A stretch of DNA of 31,395 bases from Lingula anatina (GCF_001039355.2 NW_019775291.1:367181-398575); one strand, 5' to 3'; counted from the first letter of the stretch, positions 21,677 to 30,989 are shown. The notes: generated from the letters alone by a model not told the origin. Program-made: numbers and translations.

Positions 21677-21832
21677 AACTGCACCCTTATTATCCCGTCT
21701 TCTAAGCGAAATCTTTACCGTAGTGGGTTTTATCCAGTAGCAATAATGTTGGAAGATTTCCCAGCAACAAACATAACACAGGGTGGAATACAGAAAGACG
21801 AAACAACTCCATTGTCGAAGGTCCCGCTGCAG
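21677..21832 (+). CDS. extracellular protein gene, exon 3
   Basis: A 156-base exon of 52 codons, phase 0 at both ends; acceptor TTAATTTCAG ends at 21676 and donor GTTAGG starts at 21833. The product reads NCTLIIPSSKRNLYRSGFYP, VAIMLEDFPATNITQGGIQK, then DETTPLSKVPLQ. The motif G-[FW]-Y-x-V-A-[IL]-x-[IL]-E-D-F followed by PLSxVPLQ fits the same secreted family and would form the closing strands of a beta-sandwich. N-glycosylation sequons at NCT and NIT agree with an extracellular location. A 62-bp minisatellite ends about 25 bases before the acceptor. Confidence 0.85.
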
Positions 21833-22282
21833 GTTAGGAATGTTAACATGAATGTTTTAATTAAAAAAATGAAAACATTGGCGACCATAAAAATTTGAAA
21901 AGGACTGTGTGGTTAACCCTATAAGCGTTGACGACCCCATGGCGTAGCTGTTCCCTGTAGTATTGTCTACCTAATTATCAAACAGAATGAACCTCCTTTT
22001 GTTTCCACAAGAGACAGTATGCCCCACTTACGCATGTCCGTTTGTAGGACAGATCGTTACATATTTAATGCCCTTTTATGAACCATGTTGCTTGCTTAAT
22101 ATCGCTACATATTCAGAGACTGACTTTGCTTCTTTTACTGCCACAGACATACATGAAATATTTATTTATTTATTTTTTTATTTATTTATTTATTGATTTT
22201 AAGGCGACGTATGTGTTTCTGAAATTCTCATTTGTCACAAATTAATGTTTTATAATGAGTGAAAATAACTGGGTTATTTCAG

Positions 22283-22410
22283 TATCTTGCTCGCATAAAG
22301 GATGGCTGTAATTGCAGCAACCCGCCAACCTTTACAACTCCGCCACAGACAAAAAACCTACGTGCTGGGCAAACCTTCACCAAAAACCTAATAGCAACTT
22401 ATCCCAGTGG
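22283..22410 (+). CDS. extracellular protein gene, exon 4
   Basis: A 128-base exon; acceptor TTATTTCAG ends at 22282, donor GTATGT starts at 22411. It is read in phase 0 and left in phase 2. The product reads YLARIKDGCNCSNPPTFTTP, PQTKNLRAGQTFTKNLIATY, then PSG across the junction. The CxC plus a Pro-rich start, then an Ig/HYR-like strand pair around RAGQTFTKNLIA, marks the start of a second beta-sandwich domain, completed by the next exon. Reading on past the donor meets a stop, which supports the splice. Confidence 0.83.
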
Positions 22411-22601
22411 GTATGTATGCACCTGTAAGCACTTCGCTTCCTTGTTCTATCAGCCTACGGTGGACATTTATTTAAAATATCATGTACCCTGTAGTTAAGA
22501 CGTCAGTTGTCAACGAAATCTGTGTATCGACATGACATGTACATAATCCACACCCATGGATATATTATATTCATAACGTCCACTTCTTTCCACACATACA
22601 G

Positions 22602-22757
22602 AATAAATGCCATCAACGTCATTCCACCCACCGGTGCTAATGTGGGTGCAATGGTTACCGTAAATGGTACCACGGCCTCGGTTAACATAACCTGGACCCC
22701 GACCACTGCACAGAGCGGACACCACCTGGTTTGTTATCAAGCCTTTGACAGTGATAG
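22602..22757 (+). CDS. extracellular protein gene, exon 5 with WTPT beta-sandwich motif
   Basis: A 156-base exon; acceptor CACATACAG ends at 22601, donor GTACGT starts at 22758. The first base completes a Gly codon from exon 4; it is left in phase 2. The product reads INAINVIPPTGANVGAMVTV, NGTTASVNITWTPTTAQSGH, then HLVCYQAFDSDR. The stretch [IV]-x-WTPTxxQxGxHxxCxxAxDS is typical of the Ig-like/HYR-like domain of this family: Trp core, Cys in strand F, Ala-x-Asp in strand G. Two sequons (NGT, NIT) are present. The opposite strand is also open here (22510-22821) but has no splice logic and is taken as a shadow. Confidence 0.87.
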
Positions 22758-23028
22758 GTACGTTCAGATCCATTGAAGACCATGTTCCTATACCTAGATC
22801 AAACTGACCGGATCGAATCAACGCCGAGACGTTTCTTGCAAAGTTGCGCTTGGCTTAACGCTGACGCCTGGTACGTCTACTGAAGCTGTTAGGGGGCAAT
22901 TAACTATCGATTAGCATCCTCAGTACTTAGGCTAATCAAAAAATTTATTATCATGCCTACTGATCTAACTTATTATATATTCATGTAGAAGAGAAAGAAA
23001 AATTAAATACGAATCTGCAATAAATATA

Positions 23029-23081
23029 TTATATTATATTATATTATATTATATTATATTATATTATATTATATTATATTT
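23029..23081. repeat. (ATATT)n pentanucleotide microsatellite
   Basis: About ten units, running directly into the TTTACAG acceptor of the 38-base microexon. Confidence 0.92.
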
Positions 23082-23085
23082 ACAG

Positions 23086-23123
23086 ATGCCCTGGACCATA
23101 CCTATGTGACAAACTTATAGTAG
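23086..23123 (+). CDS. extracellular protein gene, exon 6: 38-base microexon
   Basis: A 38-base exon entered in phase 2 and left in phase 1; acceptor TTTACAG ends at 23085, donor GTAATA starts at 23124. The product is R-CPGPYLCDKLIV, the expected last strand after the AFDSDR of exon 5, with paired cysteines. The intron before it ends in a long (ATATT)n run, so the acceptor has almost no pyrimidine tract. The phase-1 exit could be followed by any of several phase-1-entered candidates; none is certain. Confidence 0.65.
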
Positions 23124-23366
23124 GTAATATGTGATAATTCGACTTTGGTGATTTGCAACTTGGAGCCTAACAGGGATAGATCGATCTAAAATCTGTGGGA
23201 ATGGGATCTAAGAATTGAAAAGATCCATAAAAAACTGGCATATAAGTACTGCAAACAAGCAAATTTGGGATCAAAATGCTGAAACGAAAATTGATATCAT
23301 AACTCAGAATTGCAAGGATGCTATTGTACATGAACTTGGATGTCGAGTTGGTCTCTATACACTTAC

Positions 23367-23451
23367 ATGTTAGACTCAGCTGAGTTTGACTGAGAAAGAC
23401 GGACGCCATCAAGGTCAGAACAAGGCTTGGGCAGAACAACAATCCCATCAT
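23367..23451 (-). CDS. possible signal-peptide first exon, minus strand
   Basis: The sequence starts with two ATG codons and reads MMGLLFCPSLVLTLMASVFL then SQTQLSLT before a perfect GTAAGT donor at 23366 (phase 1). A hydrophobic core of about 17 residues with a small-residue cleavage region (around VFLS/QT) looks like a secretory signal peptide. No matching downstream minus-strand exon is visible between here and the CARD gene, whose first visible exon is entered in phase 0. Chance is a real possibility. Confidence 0.3.
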
Positions 23452-24175
23452 TGATTGGTTGATGTTAGATACAGTACTATTTCATAGCAACTCTATGCTG
23501 GAATAAAATAAGATAATCATTGGAGCAAAGTGGTATTTTTTTAATGTAATCATACATGTATGACAATCTTTAAACTTAATTGGGCTTACTTTCTTGAAAA
23601 CACCGCAACTTACCATGCACACAAGCAATGCGATATGGCGATATATTATCTTTCTCGAAGGCATTGCAATTTGCAACCGCGCGATCACGGCAATATCATC
23701 GCTTGTTTCAAGGCTTGTATTTGTGGTGAGTCAACCCCGTCGCAGTTGCCTGTGCGTGCGCCTGATTCATTGTTTTTACTAACATGATAGCAGGTTTGGG
23801 TGCTGGTTATGATAACATCTTATTGAGAACGGAAGCTTATGAAAGATGGAGTCATTTAGTAACCGTGACTGAAAAAATGAAACTGAAACTCTGCCATGAG
23901 GTCGTGAGGCTTCTCGGTCAGAAACTTTTTGTTTGCTAAAATGTTTCGCATTAAAAAATTATTCGTTTGGTTTCGGGTTTTGAAAATAATACTTAAAAAC
24001 CTACAAGATCTTCAACCCTCCCGAACTAAAAAAAAAGGAGGTGCATGTGGCCGGAGCAACAAGCATTGTTGGCAGTAAATAAAGCTGTTTTTGGTGCTTA
24101 TGGACCATGTCTGCTATAGGACACAATGTAATGATATCTAGATCTATTCATTGACCATGGTATTTGTATCATACA

Positions 24176-24261
24176 GACAACTGCCCTTTTAAAACCAGAA
24201 GAATGCACTGCCAGTGTCACAGTGTACCTTCTGATAATCGTGTCACATATGGGGACCCATG
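24176..24261 (+). CDS. possible terminal exon of extracellular protein gene
   Basis: A possible exon after the acceptor ATCATACAG (ends 24175), entered with two bases as needed by the microexon. It would read DNCPFKTRRMHCQCHSVPSD then NRVTYGDP and stop at TGA. It is Cys-rich, but short, with no homology I recognise and no clear poly(A) signal close behind. A competing choice starts at 29039. Confidence 0.18.
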
Positions 24262-25075
24262 AAGTCAAGATTGTGTTCTACTAAAAGATATTACTGTTTA
24301 GTTACCCATATATTGTTAAAACCTTATTTGCAATCCATTTGCAGGTTCTGTAAATACCCGCTGTTTTTCGTTTAGCAGAAATGCGAATAGTACATTTGTC
24401 TCAAAGAACCTACCTGCAGGATTGACGAGCGACCATTATCATACCCGTATAATGTCAGTAACTTTCAAATCAATTTGTGTGATAGTCTGTTGTGATAAAT
24501 GTATAATGAAATCACTTGAAATAAAATTTGCTCTAAATTTGAGTCTACGAAATAGTTTCAACAAATGGAAAATGCCGCTTTTCCTCTCTACAAATTTATA
24601 AGGCGGTTGTTCAAAGTTTGAACCAAGGTAATCATCTCCTATATTATTCACCCTTTGGTCGGATTTAGGTTCCTTGGAAATGCAACGTCTCCTCGCCTAC
24701 TGGTTATAATATACTGCCAGTACCGGTACGTTAGTGTATCTCGTGAAATTCGAGGCACGCAAGAAGAAGCCATCCAATCACGAAATTGCTCATCTTAATA
24801 TCGATGCCCCATGTACTGTCACACGCCGTTTGTAGGACTTTCGTCGGTTTCTTTCGTTCAGCATGAAACGTGTCATTTTATATTAGACCTAGAAAAAAAA
24901 TTCATACAGACCGGAACTTCTTTTAACACTCCCGTAGCTTGGCAAATATTAGTATTGAGGTAAAACCGTAGAGGAAGCTCTGGCCAACTTTTTATTTTAT
25001 TTATAATTTTTTTAACATGATCTTACCCGGCAAATTAACCCAGTTCTAACCATAAATATATGTAATGAAATTCCG

Positions 25076-25108
<33 letters not shown>

Positions 25109-26310
25109 TGTTTATGTGTTTGTGCTGCCTAAACTGCTGGGTGGCGGCAAGATATTGACAGATGAACAAAAACATTCAACCAGAGTTCATGAAGGTCTGT
25201 AACAGCATTGCATTGTGTTGCTCATGCAGGTAAAGGGATAATAACTCTTCGTATGAGATTTATATTTCACAATAAAACATTGTAAACAACTCACAGAATT
25301 ATAATATATTCTGTTTTACCACAAAAACGGCAGTTATAGCTATCATTCTGATGTCTGAGCTTGTCTTTAGACCATGTGACTTACATTGATTGGCTATGCT
25401 TTGTTATAATCTCTGAAGAGATTATTAAAAAAATAAAAAAGGACTAACTTTGAATGTAAAAATAGATTCGATAACCATTGGTAAGTAAGGAATGTTTGAG
25501 TACTCCAGGGAACTCCAGGAAATTCTTTTTTTTTTCGCCAAAAAGGAGAGTTATTATCCCTTTAAATCAAATATATGATATTCTTCTTCTGTGGCAGCGA
25601 TCTAGCTGTCAGTTTTTCTCCCACCCTTTCTCTCTCTCTCTCTCTCTCTCTCTTTTGGTCCTGTGTGTTTGTGCGTGTGTGTGTGTGTGTGTACGCTCGC
25701 GACACATTGGAATAACAGCCAAAATAACCAAAACTTTCTACCAAAGAAGACCTCTCACACCAGTGAGTTGATTTATTTGAATCACTTAGTTAACTTAAGC
25801 GCTACTTTGAACCAGGACGTCGAAATTAAAAGTAATGAAAACCCGTATGGCGCTTTGGTTGATATGAACTAACTTCCAATACATGACTATGTGAAAAGAG
25901 ATGCTTGTTAAGCCGCATTGATTATCCTGGATGCGAATTTGGACTTTGTCAGCAGACACAATTTAATCCGAGTAAATAACACTTAAACAAATAATTCTAT
26001 CTGTGACATATCGGTCAAGCTTTCCTCTCTCTCTCTCTCTCTCTCGTGTGTGTGTGCCTGTGCATGAGTGATGTGCATGCCTAAAAACCTAGACGAGGGC
26101 GAGAAATTGTTAGAATTACAGTCAAAAATTCAACCAAAGTAGACTTCTCATAACAGTGAGCCAATTTATTTGCATCACCCAGTTAATTTCAGTGCTACTC
26201 TGATACAGGATGTCGGAATAAAAAAATGATGGAAACCCGCATGACGCTTTAGATGATATAAATTCACTTCAAGTATATGGCTATATGAAAAGCGATGTTT
26301 GTTTACGACC
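25076..26310. repeat. three tandem units headed by (CT)n(GT)n
   Basis: CT runs at 25076-25104, 25630-25653 and 26025-26045 are each followed by GT-rich sequence. Units 2 (25690-25915) and 3 (26070-26305) then match over about 200 bases (e.g. TTCTACCAAAGAAGACCTCT against TTCAACCAAAGTAGACTTCT). Unit 1 is shorter and only its beginning matches. Confidence 0.65.
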
Positions 26311-27129
26311 TCTTTTTAAGCATACTGTTTGGCGACCATGACATTCTACGAACCAAATCAAAACTATGTTTACTTTTAAATTTGGTCAACGACAAAATTA
26401 CAGTATCGACAGATGCAGTAACAAAAGACACAACCTTCAGAATGAAGACGTGGGTTTATATCTTGACAATTGCTAAAATATTTCCAAAATAATTTTTGGT
26501 TCATGTGCTGCTGTCCAGATGACTTTTTTCAGTTCCAAGTGGGACTGGTATTTAGCTCGTAACATGTAGGTTTTATGTTAATTCATTTTGAAAAGGTGCC
26601 TTACTATCTTCACTGATTAATTAAATATCTGTTCGTACTTTAACTAAATACGACTTAGGATTTTATGTTGAGTGTCATAAATAGCAAATCAAATGAGATA
26701 TGAAAATTGAGGAGCACGAAAAAGAACCAAATGCAATGTCCAAAATATTTTATTTTCATTATTTTAAGTCAGATATAATTTCAATAAATGACCAAATGAA
26801 TATCTATTATATATTTGGTTCTGAAATTAATCAAATAACTTTGTATCCACTCTAGTATATTTTTGTTATTTCATTTTCTGGCGTTTATTTCATAGATTCT
26901 GAAAGAAAAGAAATATTTATTTTATTAACACCATGACCCCGTTTTTCATTAGAGCACATTTTGGTGCATTCAGTAATACACAAACAGATTTAATAGTCAT
27001 AAATGAAAATTATCAATCACAAGCCGAGAAATCTTTCATATCGTTAGCTTTAGGCCAACCTGACCTTCATCAGAATTACGTGAGTAGATGTTAATATTCA
27101 GTGTCCAATTGGTGGTATGGCGATTCCAT
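26311..27129. other. no gene seen
   Basis: AT-rich, no splice-consistent open frame, no strong repeat. The open frame at 26295-26492 has no recognisable domain. Confidence 0.4.
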
Positions 27130-27216
27130 GGCCCCGTATCTCGAAATAGAATGGGTTATGGAATCGAGACACTTGCGCGCGTGCGCAACATAGCGAACCT
27201 TTCGAGATACGGAGCC
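27130..27216. mobile_element. 87-base palindromic MITE
   Basis: Ends GGCCCCGTATCTCGAAA and its inverse with 16 of 17 bases matching. A GCGCGCGTGCGC stretch lies at the centre. Confidence 0.55.
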
Positions 27217-29038
27217 CAGGACACTCTTATAAATGTCAAATAGATCCTCATGGGTGGCTGGTGAAGTGTGAAGTCAGGTGTGGCTACCAATTAACTGGCT
27301 ACAATGTCTGTTTCGCTGCTTCATTTTGTAATATGCAGTGATTTAATTGGGTAGTGCTCCTTTGGGCTGGTCAAAGCTTGGCTTTGGCAAAGCATGGTTC
27401 TGTCAAAAAAAAGTTTCTATAGTCGGCAACTACTGAACACTGAAACTGAACACTGAAACTGCGTGGCTTTCTTTATTAAGGTCAGATTTCAACTCTACTG
27501 CCCAACTAGTCAAAACAGAGTTTACAGACACCCAGAAGAAGCCTTCGACGACACGGGTCATTGCCAGCGTCAGTATTTGGAGTGGATACCACATTAGTGC
27601 CAATACACCAATGGTAGTCATCAACGAAAACCTGAACCAGATCAAACAAAGGAATAATCTCGGAACCGCTTGATTATCATTTGATAGGGGGCACCTTAGG
27701 AACAATTTTAGATTGCACTGTGAGATTGCGGTGTGAACGGAATGGTAGTCCTAGTAAGGCAAGTCTGACCGGGCACTAAATCCCGGGAATGCAAGTCCTA
27801 GGTCTAGCGTTTCTAGGAATGGATGTCCTGTCTACTAGGGTTTAACGACCTTGGGACAACAGTTACCAAGGAATGTAAGTCCAATTGCAAGGAATGCAAA
27901 TCCGGATGGGATCTGTTTTCCTGATTTATACTAGGTCTATATGTCCGATTTGACTTTTTCTCTCATACTTGAATGGAAGTTACATATAATACATAGTAAT
28001 ATGTGTGCATTAAAATGACTGGTGTGATAACCTTTATTATTTTGATATTCACAAACTGAATGAAAAAAAATATGAAAAACAACACGTAAGAAGTTGTAAT
28101 AAAATTATTTTCATTTCAGTAGACCTATTCATTTGTCAGATAAATTTTCAAATTGGGGCCGTTGACTGCACCTATAAGGGTGCATCCCCCTTCAATTTGT
28201 AGGATGTACGCTCCCGATTTTGATATTCCTTTTACTACATAAGGCCCTAGCCGGGGATCTTCCTGCCTTCCACCTTACGACTATTCGCCAAAGTTCATTA
28301 TCATGACCATCATCATTACTGCATTTTCCGTCATAAATATTTATTTATTTACTATTTTTTGGGTTTTTTTTTTTTTTTCAGATTGAACTCTAAATATGTA
28401 TCCCAAGGACTACCTTGCCGCTTGAGAGCGCTGGTAGCAGCCAGAAGACGTCAGGCGTAACAGCAACCGTTGCTGTGACTAGACACTGACATGAGGGTCC
28501 TTTGTGGCGCGTGTTATCTTTTACGGACGATAATTTGGAAAATATGGAGACCAAAAATATCTCTTTTAATGGATGTCGTATGACATCGAGTAGGCAATGT
28601 ACTTCTGTTTGCTTCGATCAATGAACTGATGTCATCAAGACATCAAGGAGATAATCTAAAGTTATTAAAACACGGCTTTAATAATTATTTTAATTTGTCA
28701 GTCAGCATAATACGAAAAAAATATGAGAAATGATTTGGAAAAAAAATATCCCATATTAAATGTAAAGTCGGTATTCTGCGCATATCTTAATGCAATATAA
28801 ACCGATCTTTACTCACATTTTTGATCAAACTCCATTGGTATAGACATTGCCTGACGTCAAATTGCTTAAGTTTTTGTTCATATAATATATATACATGTAC
28901 TTATAAATTGGAAATTAAAAAAAATCTAATCATAAAGATTATATATTACGGCTGGCTAGAGTGCGGTGTGTTACCTTTTGTCTTAACTCTTCAACTCGTC
29001 CATGTCTGTTTTTTCCCCTCTCTCTAAATACTGTGCAG
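27217..29038. other. no secure gene
   Basis: Holds a Cys-rich open stretch at 27222-27340 (CQIDPHGWLVKCEVRCGYQL in one plus frame, ending TGA), the ambiguous region 27430-27705, repeated AGGAATG-AAGTCC motifs at 27780-27905, and AT-rich sequence. None is a supported gene. Confidence 0.35.
27430..27705. other. region open in several frames on both strands; coding unclear
   Basis: Somewhat richer in GC than its surroundings. On the minus strand an acceptor with a good pyrimidine tract (GATCTGGTTCAG) is followed by VFVDDYHWCIGTNVVSTPNT and DAGNDPC. On the plus strand a frame after TTTATTAAG reads VRFQLYCPTSQNRVYRHPEE and AFDDTGHCQRQYLEWIPH to a stop, and a third frame runs about 80 codons. All look protein-like; at most one is real, and I cannot choose. 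Confidence 0.25.
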
Positions 29039-29084
29039 TTTGCGTAGGACCGTCTAATCCACTGACAGACATTGAATATATGAG
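29039..29084 (+). CDS. possible small exon, plus strand
   Basis: A 46-base stretch between a very good acceptor (pyrimidine tract then GTGCAG, ending 29038) and a strong donor GTAAGA at 29085. Entered with two bases (phase 1, matching the exit of the microexon at 23123) it reads VCVGPSNPLTDIEYMR and leaves in phase 2. It lies about 5.9 kb from that microexon, and the next sequence to the right is the minus-strand EGF array, so its gene is uncertain. Confidence 0.3.
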
Positions 29085-29168
29085 GTAAGAGTACCTATTC
29101 TAGTGGGTTGGCCATATTTGACCCGCGGACTAGTTTGTAGACTGTTCTGAATCTAGTCCAAGACTTAC

Positions 29169-29303
29169 CGGTGCAGTTAAATCCATCCCCGCTGTAACCC
29201 TCGTTGCAAACACAATGTTGGCCATTTAATGAACCGCAGTTGTTCTCAGGCAATGGGCGATTACTTGGAGTGTAAGCGCAGTGTGCGTTTTCCCCACATT
29301 GTG
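29169..29303 (-). CDS. EGF-like exon 5 (most 3' seen)
   Basis: A 135-base exon, phase 1 at both ends; acceptor AG at 29305-29304, donor GTAAGT from 29168. The product reads QCGENAHCAYTPSNRPLPEN, NCGSLNGQHCVCNEGYSGDG, then FNCTG. The six cysteines in C-x(5)-C-x(n)-C-x(n)-C-x-C-x(8)-C order and the end NEGYSGDGFNC match the EGF-like fold of the nidogen/EGF_3 kind, an extracellular disulphide module used in matrix and adhesion proteins. It is nearly identical in plan to the exons at 29427, 30612 and 30844, and its flanking introns share sequence with theirs. Confidence 0.85.
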
Positions 29304-29426
29304 CTGAAACCAAATCTAAAAAATGTAAGTATGCACTCGCCCGCGACTGAATACTTGAAAGTTTTAAGTGGGTTCGCCATATTTGACTCGCGGACTAGTT
29401 TGGACTGAATGCGGCCTAAGACTTAC

Positions 29427-29561
29427 CGGTGCAGTTAAATCCATCCCCGCTGTAACCATCGTTGCAAAAACAATGAAGACCAAATAGTGAATAGCACTTG
29501 TCATTGTTCTTATGAAATGGTTTACTCCTGGAAGCGCAGTGGGCGTTTTCCCCACATTTTG
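29427..29561 (-). CDS. EGF-like exon 4
   Basis: A 135-base phase 1-1 exon; acceptor GCTGAAAAC in the plus view (AG at 29563-29562), donor GTAAGT from 29426. The correct frame reads KCGENAHCASRSKPFHKNND, KCYSLFGLHCFCNDGYSGDG, then FNCTG, with six cysteines spaced as in its neighbours. The longest Met-initiated reading here is in another frame and is not real. Compared with exon 1 (30844-30978) it shares the NNDKCYSLF middle, so these two are the closest pair, while exons 2 and 5 form another pair. Confidence 0.85.
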
Positions 29562-29888
29562 CTGAAAACAAAGAAAACAGCTACGTTGGTACTCGCCCGC
29601 GACAAAATATTTAAAAATTTTAAACCACTTTAATGGACGTTATTTATGACGTGGTTTTATAAGTTCCAACTAATCGTTTTAATATGATATTAAAGTTTAT
29701 AAAGAGAGATCAAGAGCCATATGACTTGAGATCAATCTATAGTTACTATCACTGGTATTTGCTACATATCTTCTGGCATCAATCATTGCGCTGCTAAATT
29801 TGCTTTGCAAATCTTCTTGGATGTATCAGCTGCTATCTGCCAATACTGAGATACACAATGTAAGCAGTATTAGAAAGGAGCGGCTTAC

Positions 29889-30002
29889 CTATTTCGCACT
29901 CTCTTCCATAATAACCCTCGGGACAAATGCACCACCGTAGCATATTTGTCTTATTATATACACATGTTCCGCCATTCAAGCAGCCATACTTGTCGCACGA
30001 AG
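29889..30002 (-). CDS. EGF-like exon 3 (classical EGF type)
   Basis: A 114-base phase 1-1 exon; acceptor ends at 30003, donor GTAAGC from 29888. The product reads SCDKYGCLNGGTCVYNKTNM then LRWCICPEGYYGRECEI. This is a classical EGF domain: C-x(4)-C-x-NGGTC-x(n)-C-x-C-x-x-GYYG-x-x-C, with the NGGTC and GYYGRxC signatures. It differs from the four nidogen-type cassettes, so the array mixes two EGF subtypes with the same intron phase. One sequon (NKT) is present. Confidence 0.87.
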
Positions 30003-30352
30003 CTGAAATGAGGATATTGCAAGGCGTATAAAATGCTAAGTATGTATGCTCTTTCAGCTGATGTTTTAATTCAAATAAAATTGAGCATTTACTAACGCAG
30101 GTCAACTAATGTCTATGGATTCATTTTGTACATAATGTCCACCTGACACTGTTTTGTGTACTTTTGCTTAGCCTTTTTTTTTCTCCTGTTCAGAACAAGA
30201 TGTTGATGATGAGATTAGGGTGTGAACACTGGACCACCCACGCCATCAAACGAAAATTACATACTGTTCATTTCGCAGAAAAAAATAAAATAAATGAATA
30301 AAAACTCTGACATATAGAAGGAGACCCATTGCTAATGGGTAAATTGTATTAC

Positions 30353-30505
30353 CTGTAAATGAAACATATCTGCTGGTATTGTTGCAATAGTAAACATGCT
30401 GTCTAACATTTGGCTGTGTATAACTATTTCCTGTTATCCACAAAGGACGTCCTCTGTTCTGAATGCGACCCAAGACTACACTTTGGGGTTGGACAGTCAA
30501 ATCCA
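30353..30505 (-). pseudogene. degenerate EGF-cassette fragment, possibly exonised
   Basis: This stretch is bounded by an AAG acceptor and a GTAATA donor, is 153 bases long and has phase 1-1 like its neighbours, reading VDLTVQPQSVVLGRIQNRGR, PLWITGNSYTQPNVRQHVYY, then CNNTSRYVSFTG. Its first 50 bases align with the tail of an EGF cassette (GGATTT-ACTG, then the donor region and the first 25 bases of the following intron as found after 30612). It thus seems to be a broken cassette whose old intron bases are now open reading. It has one cysteine and cannot fold as EGF. Confidence 0.4.
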
Positions 30506-30611
30506 CTTATATATAGACTGATGGATTAGGGGGAAGTATTCAAGTGAGTAGGCCATGTATTTGACCCGAGTACTAGTTAGTCCACTGTTCTGAATGCGAC
30601 CCAAGACTTAC

Positions 30612-30752
30612 CGAAGCATTTGAATCCATCCCCGCTGTAATCCTCGTTGCAAACACAATGTTGGTCATATAAAGAATTGCAGTTGTCATTGTTCTCAGGC
30701 ACTGGACGATTACGTGACGTGTCAGCACAGTGAGCATTTTCCCCACATTGTG
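30612..30752 (-). CDS. EGF-like exon 2
   Basis: A 141-base phase 1-1 exon; acceptor AG at 30754-30753, donor GTAAGT from 30611. It reads QCGENAHCADTSRNRPVPEN, NDNCNSLYDQHCVCNEDYSG, then DGFKCFG. Six cysteines with the nidogen-type pattern. The usual GYSGDG is changed to DYSGDG, and the last sequon (NCT) seen in exons 1, 4 and 5 is lost (KCF). Two residues longer between the second and third cysteines than exon 5. Confidence 0.84.
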
Positions 30753-30843
30753 CTGAAAACAAATTTAAAAAAAAATGTACATTGGCACTCGCCCTCGACT
30801 GAATACTTGAAGATTTTAAGTGGGTTGGCCACATTTGACTTAC

Positions 30844-30978
30844 CAGTGCAGTTAAATCCATCCCCGCTGTAACCATCGTTGCAAACACAATGTTGATCAA
30901 ATAGTGAATAGCACTTGTCATTGTTCTCATATAATGGACTACTCCTGAATGCGCAGTGGGCATTTACCCCACATTTTG
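30844..30978 (-). CDS. EGF-like exon 1 (most 5' seen)
   Basis: A 135-base phase 1-1 exon; acceptor AG at 30980-30979, donor GTAAGT from 30843. It reads KCGVNAHCAFRSSPLYENND, KCYSLFDQHCVCNDGYSGDG, then FNCTG, with six cysteines. The intron after it is only about 90 bases. The 5' end of the gene, including any signal peptide, lies beyond the right edge of the window; nothing between 30990 and 31395 looks coding on this strand. Confidence 0.85.
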
Positions 30979-30989
30979 CTGAAAACAAA

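Larger units (their letters stand above)
23124..25074. other. no secure gene; weak exon candidates only
   Basis: It contains a repeat fragment at 23169-23205, the signal-peptide candidate at 23367-23451 and the terminal-exon candidate at 24176-24261. Another possible acceptor TTTGCAG ends at 24345, followed by an open frame (SVNTRCFSFSRNANSTFV) that leads to a donor near 24468. Otherwise nothing. Confidence 0.4.
29100..30830. repeat. shared intron sequence of EGF cassettes
   Basis: After the exons, GTGGGTTGGCCATATTTGAC with GACTAGTTTG recurs at 29102, 29370, 30547 and 30820; before the exons, CACTCGCC-CGACTGAATACTTGA recurs at 29334, 29590 and 30785. Whole exon-plus-intron blocks were therefore duplicated. 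Confidence 0.75.

Noticed and set aside
22510-22821. 103-codon minus-strand frame
   Set aside because: It is opposite exon 5 of the extracellular gene, whose splice and motif evidence is much stronger.
29364-29555. 63-codon minus-strand frame over EGF exon 4
   Set aside because: Wrong frame: the right frame gives the six-cysteine EGF pattern. The same applies to the frame starting at 30963.
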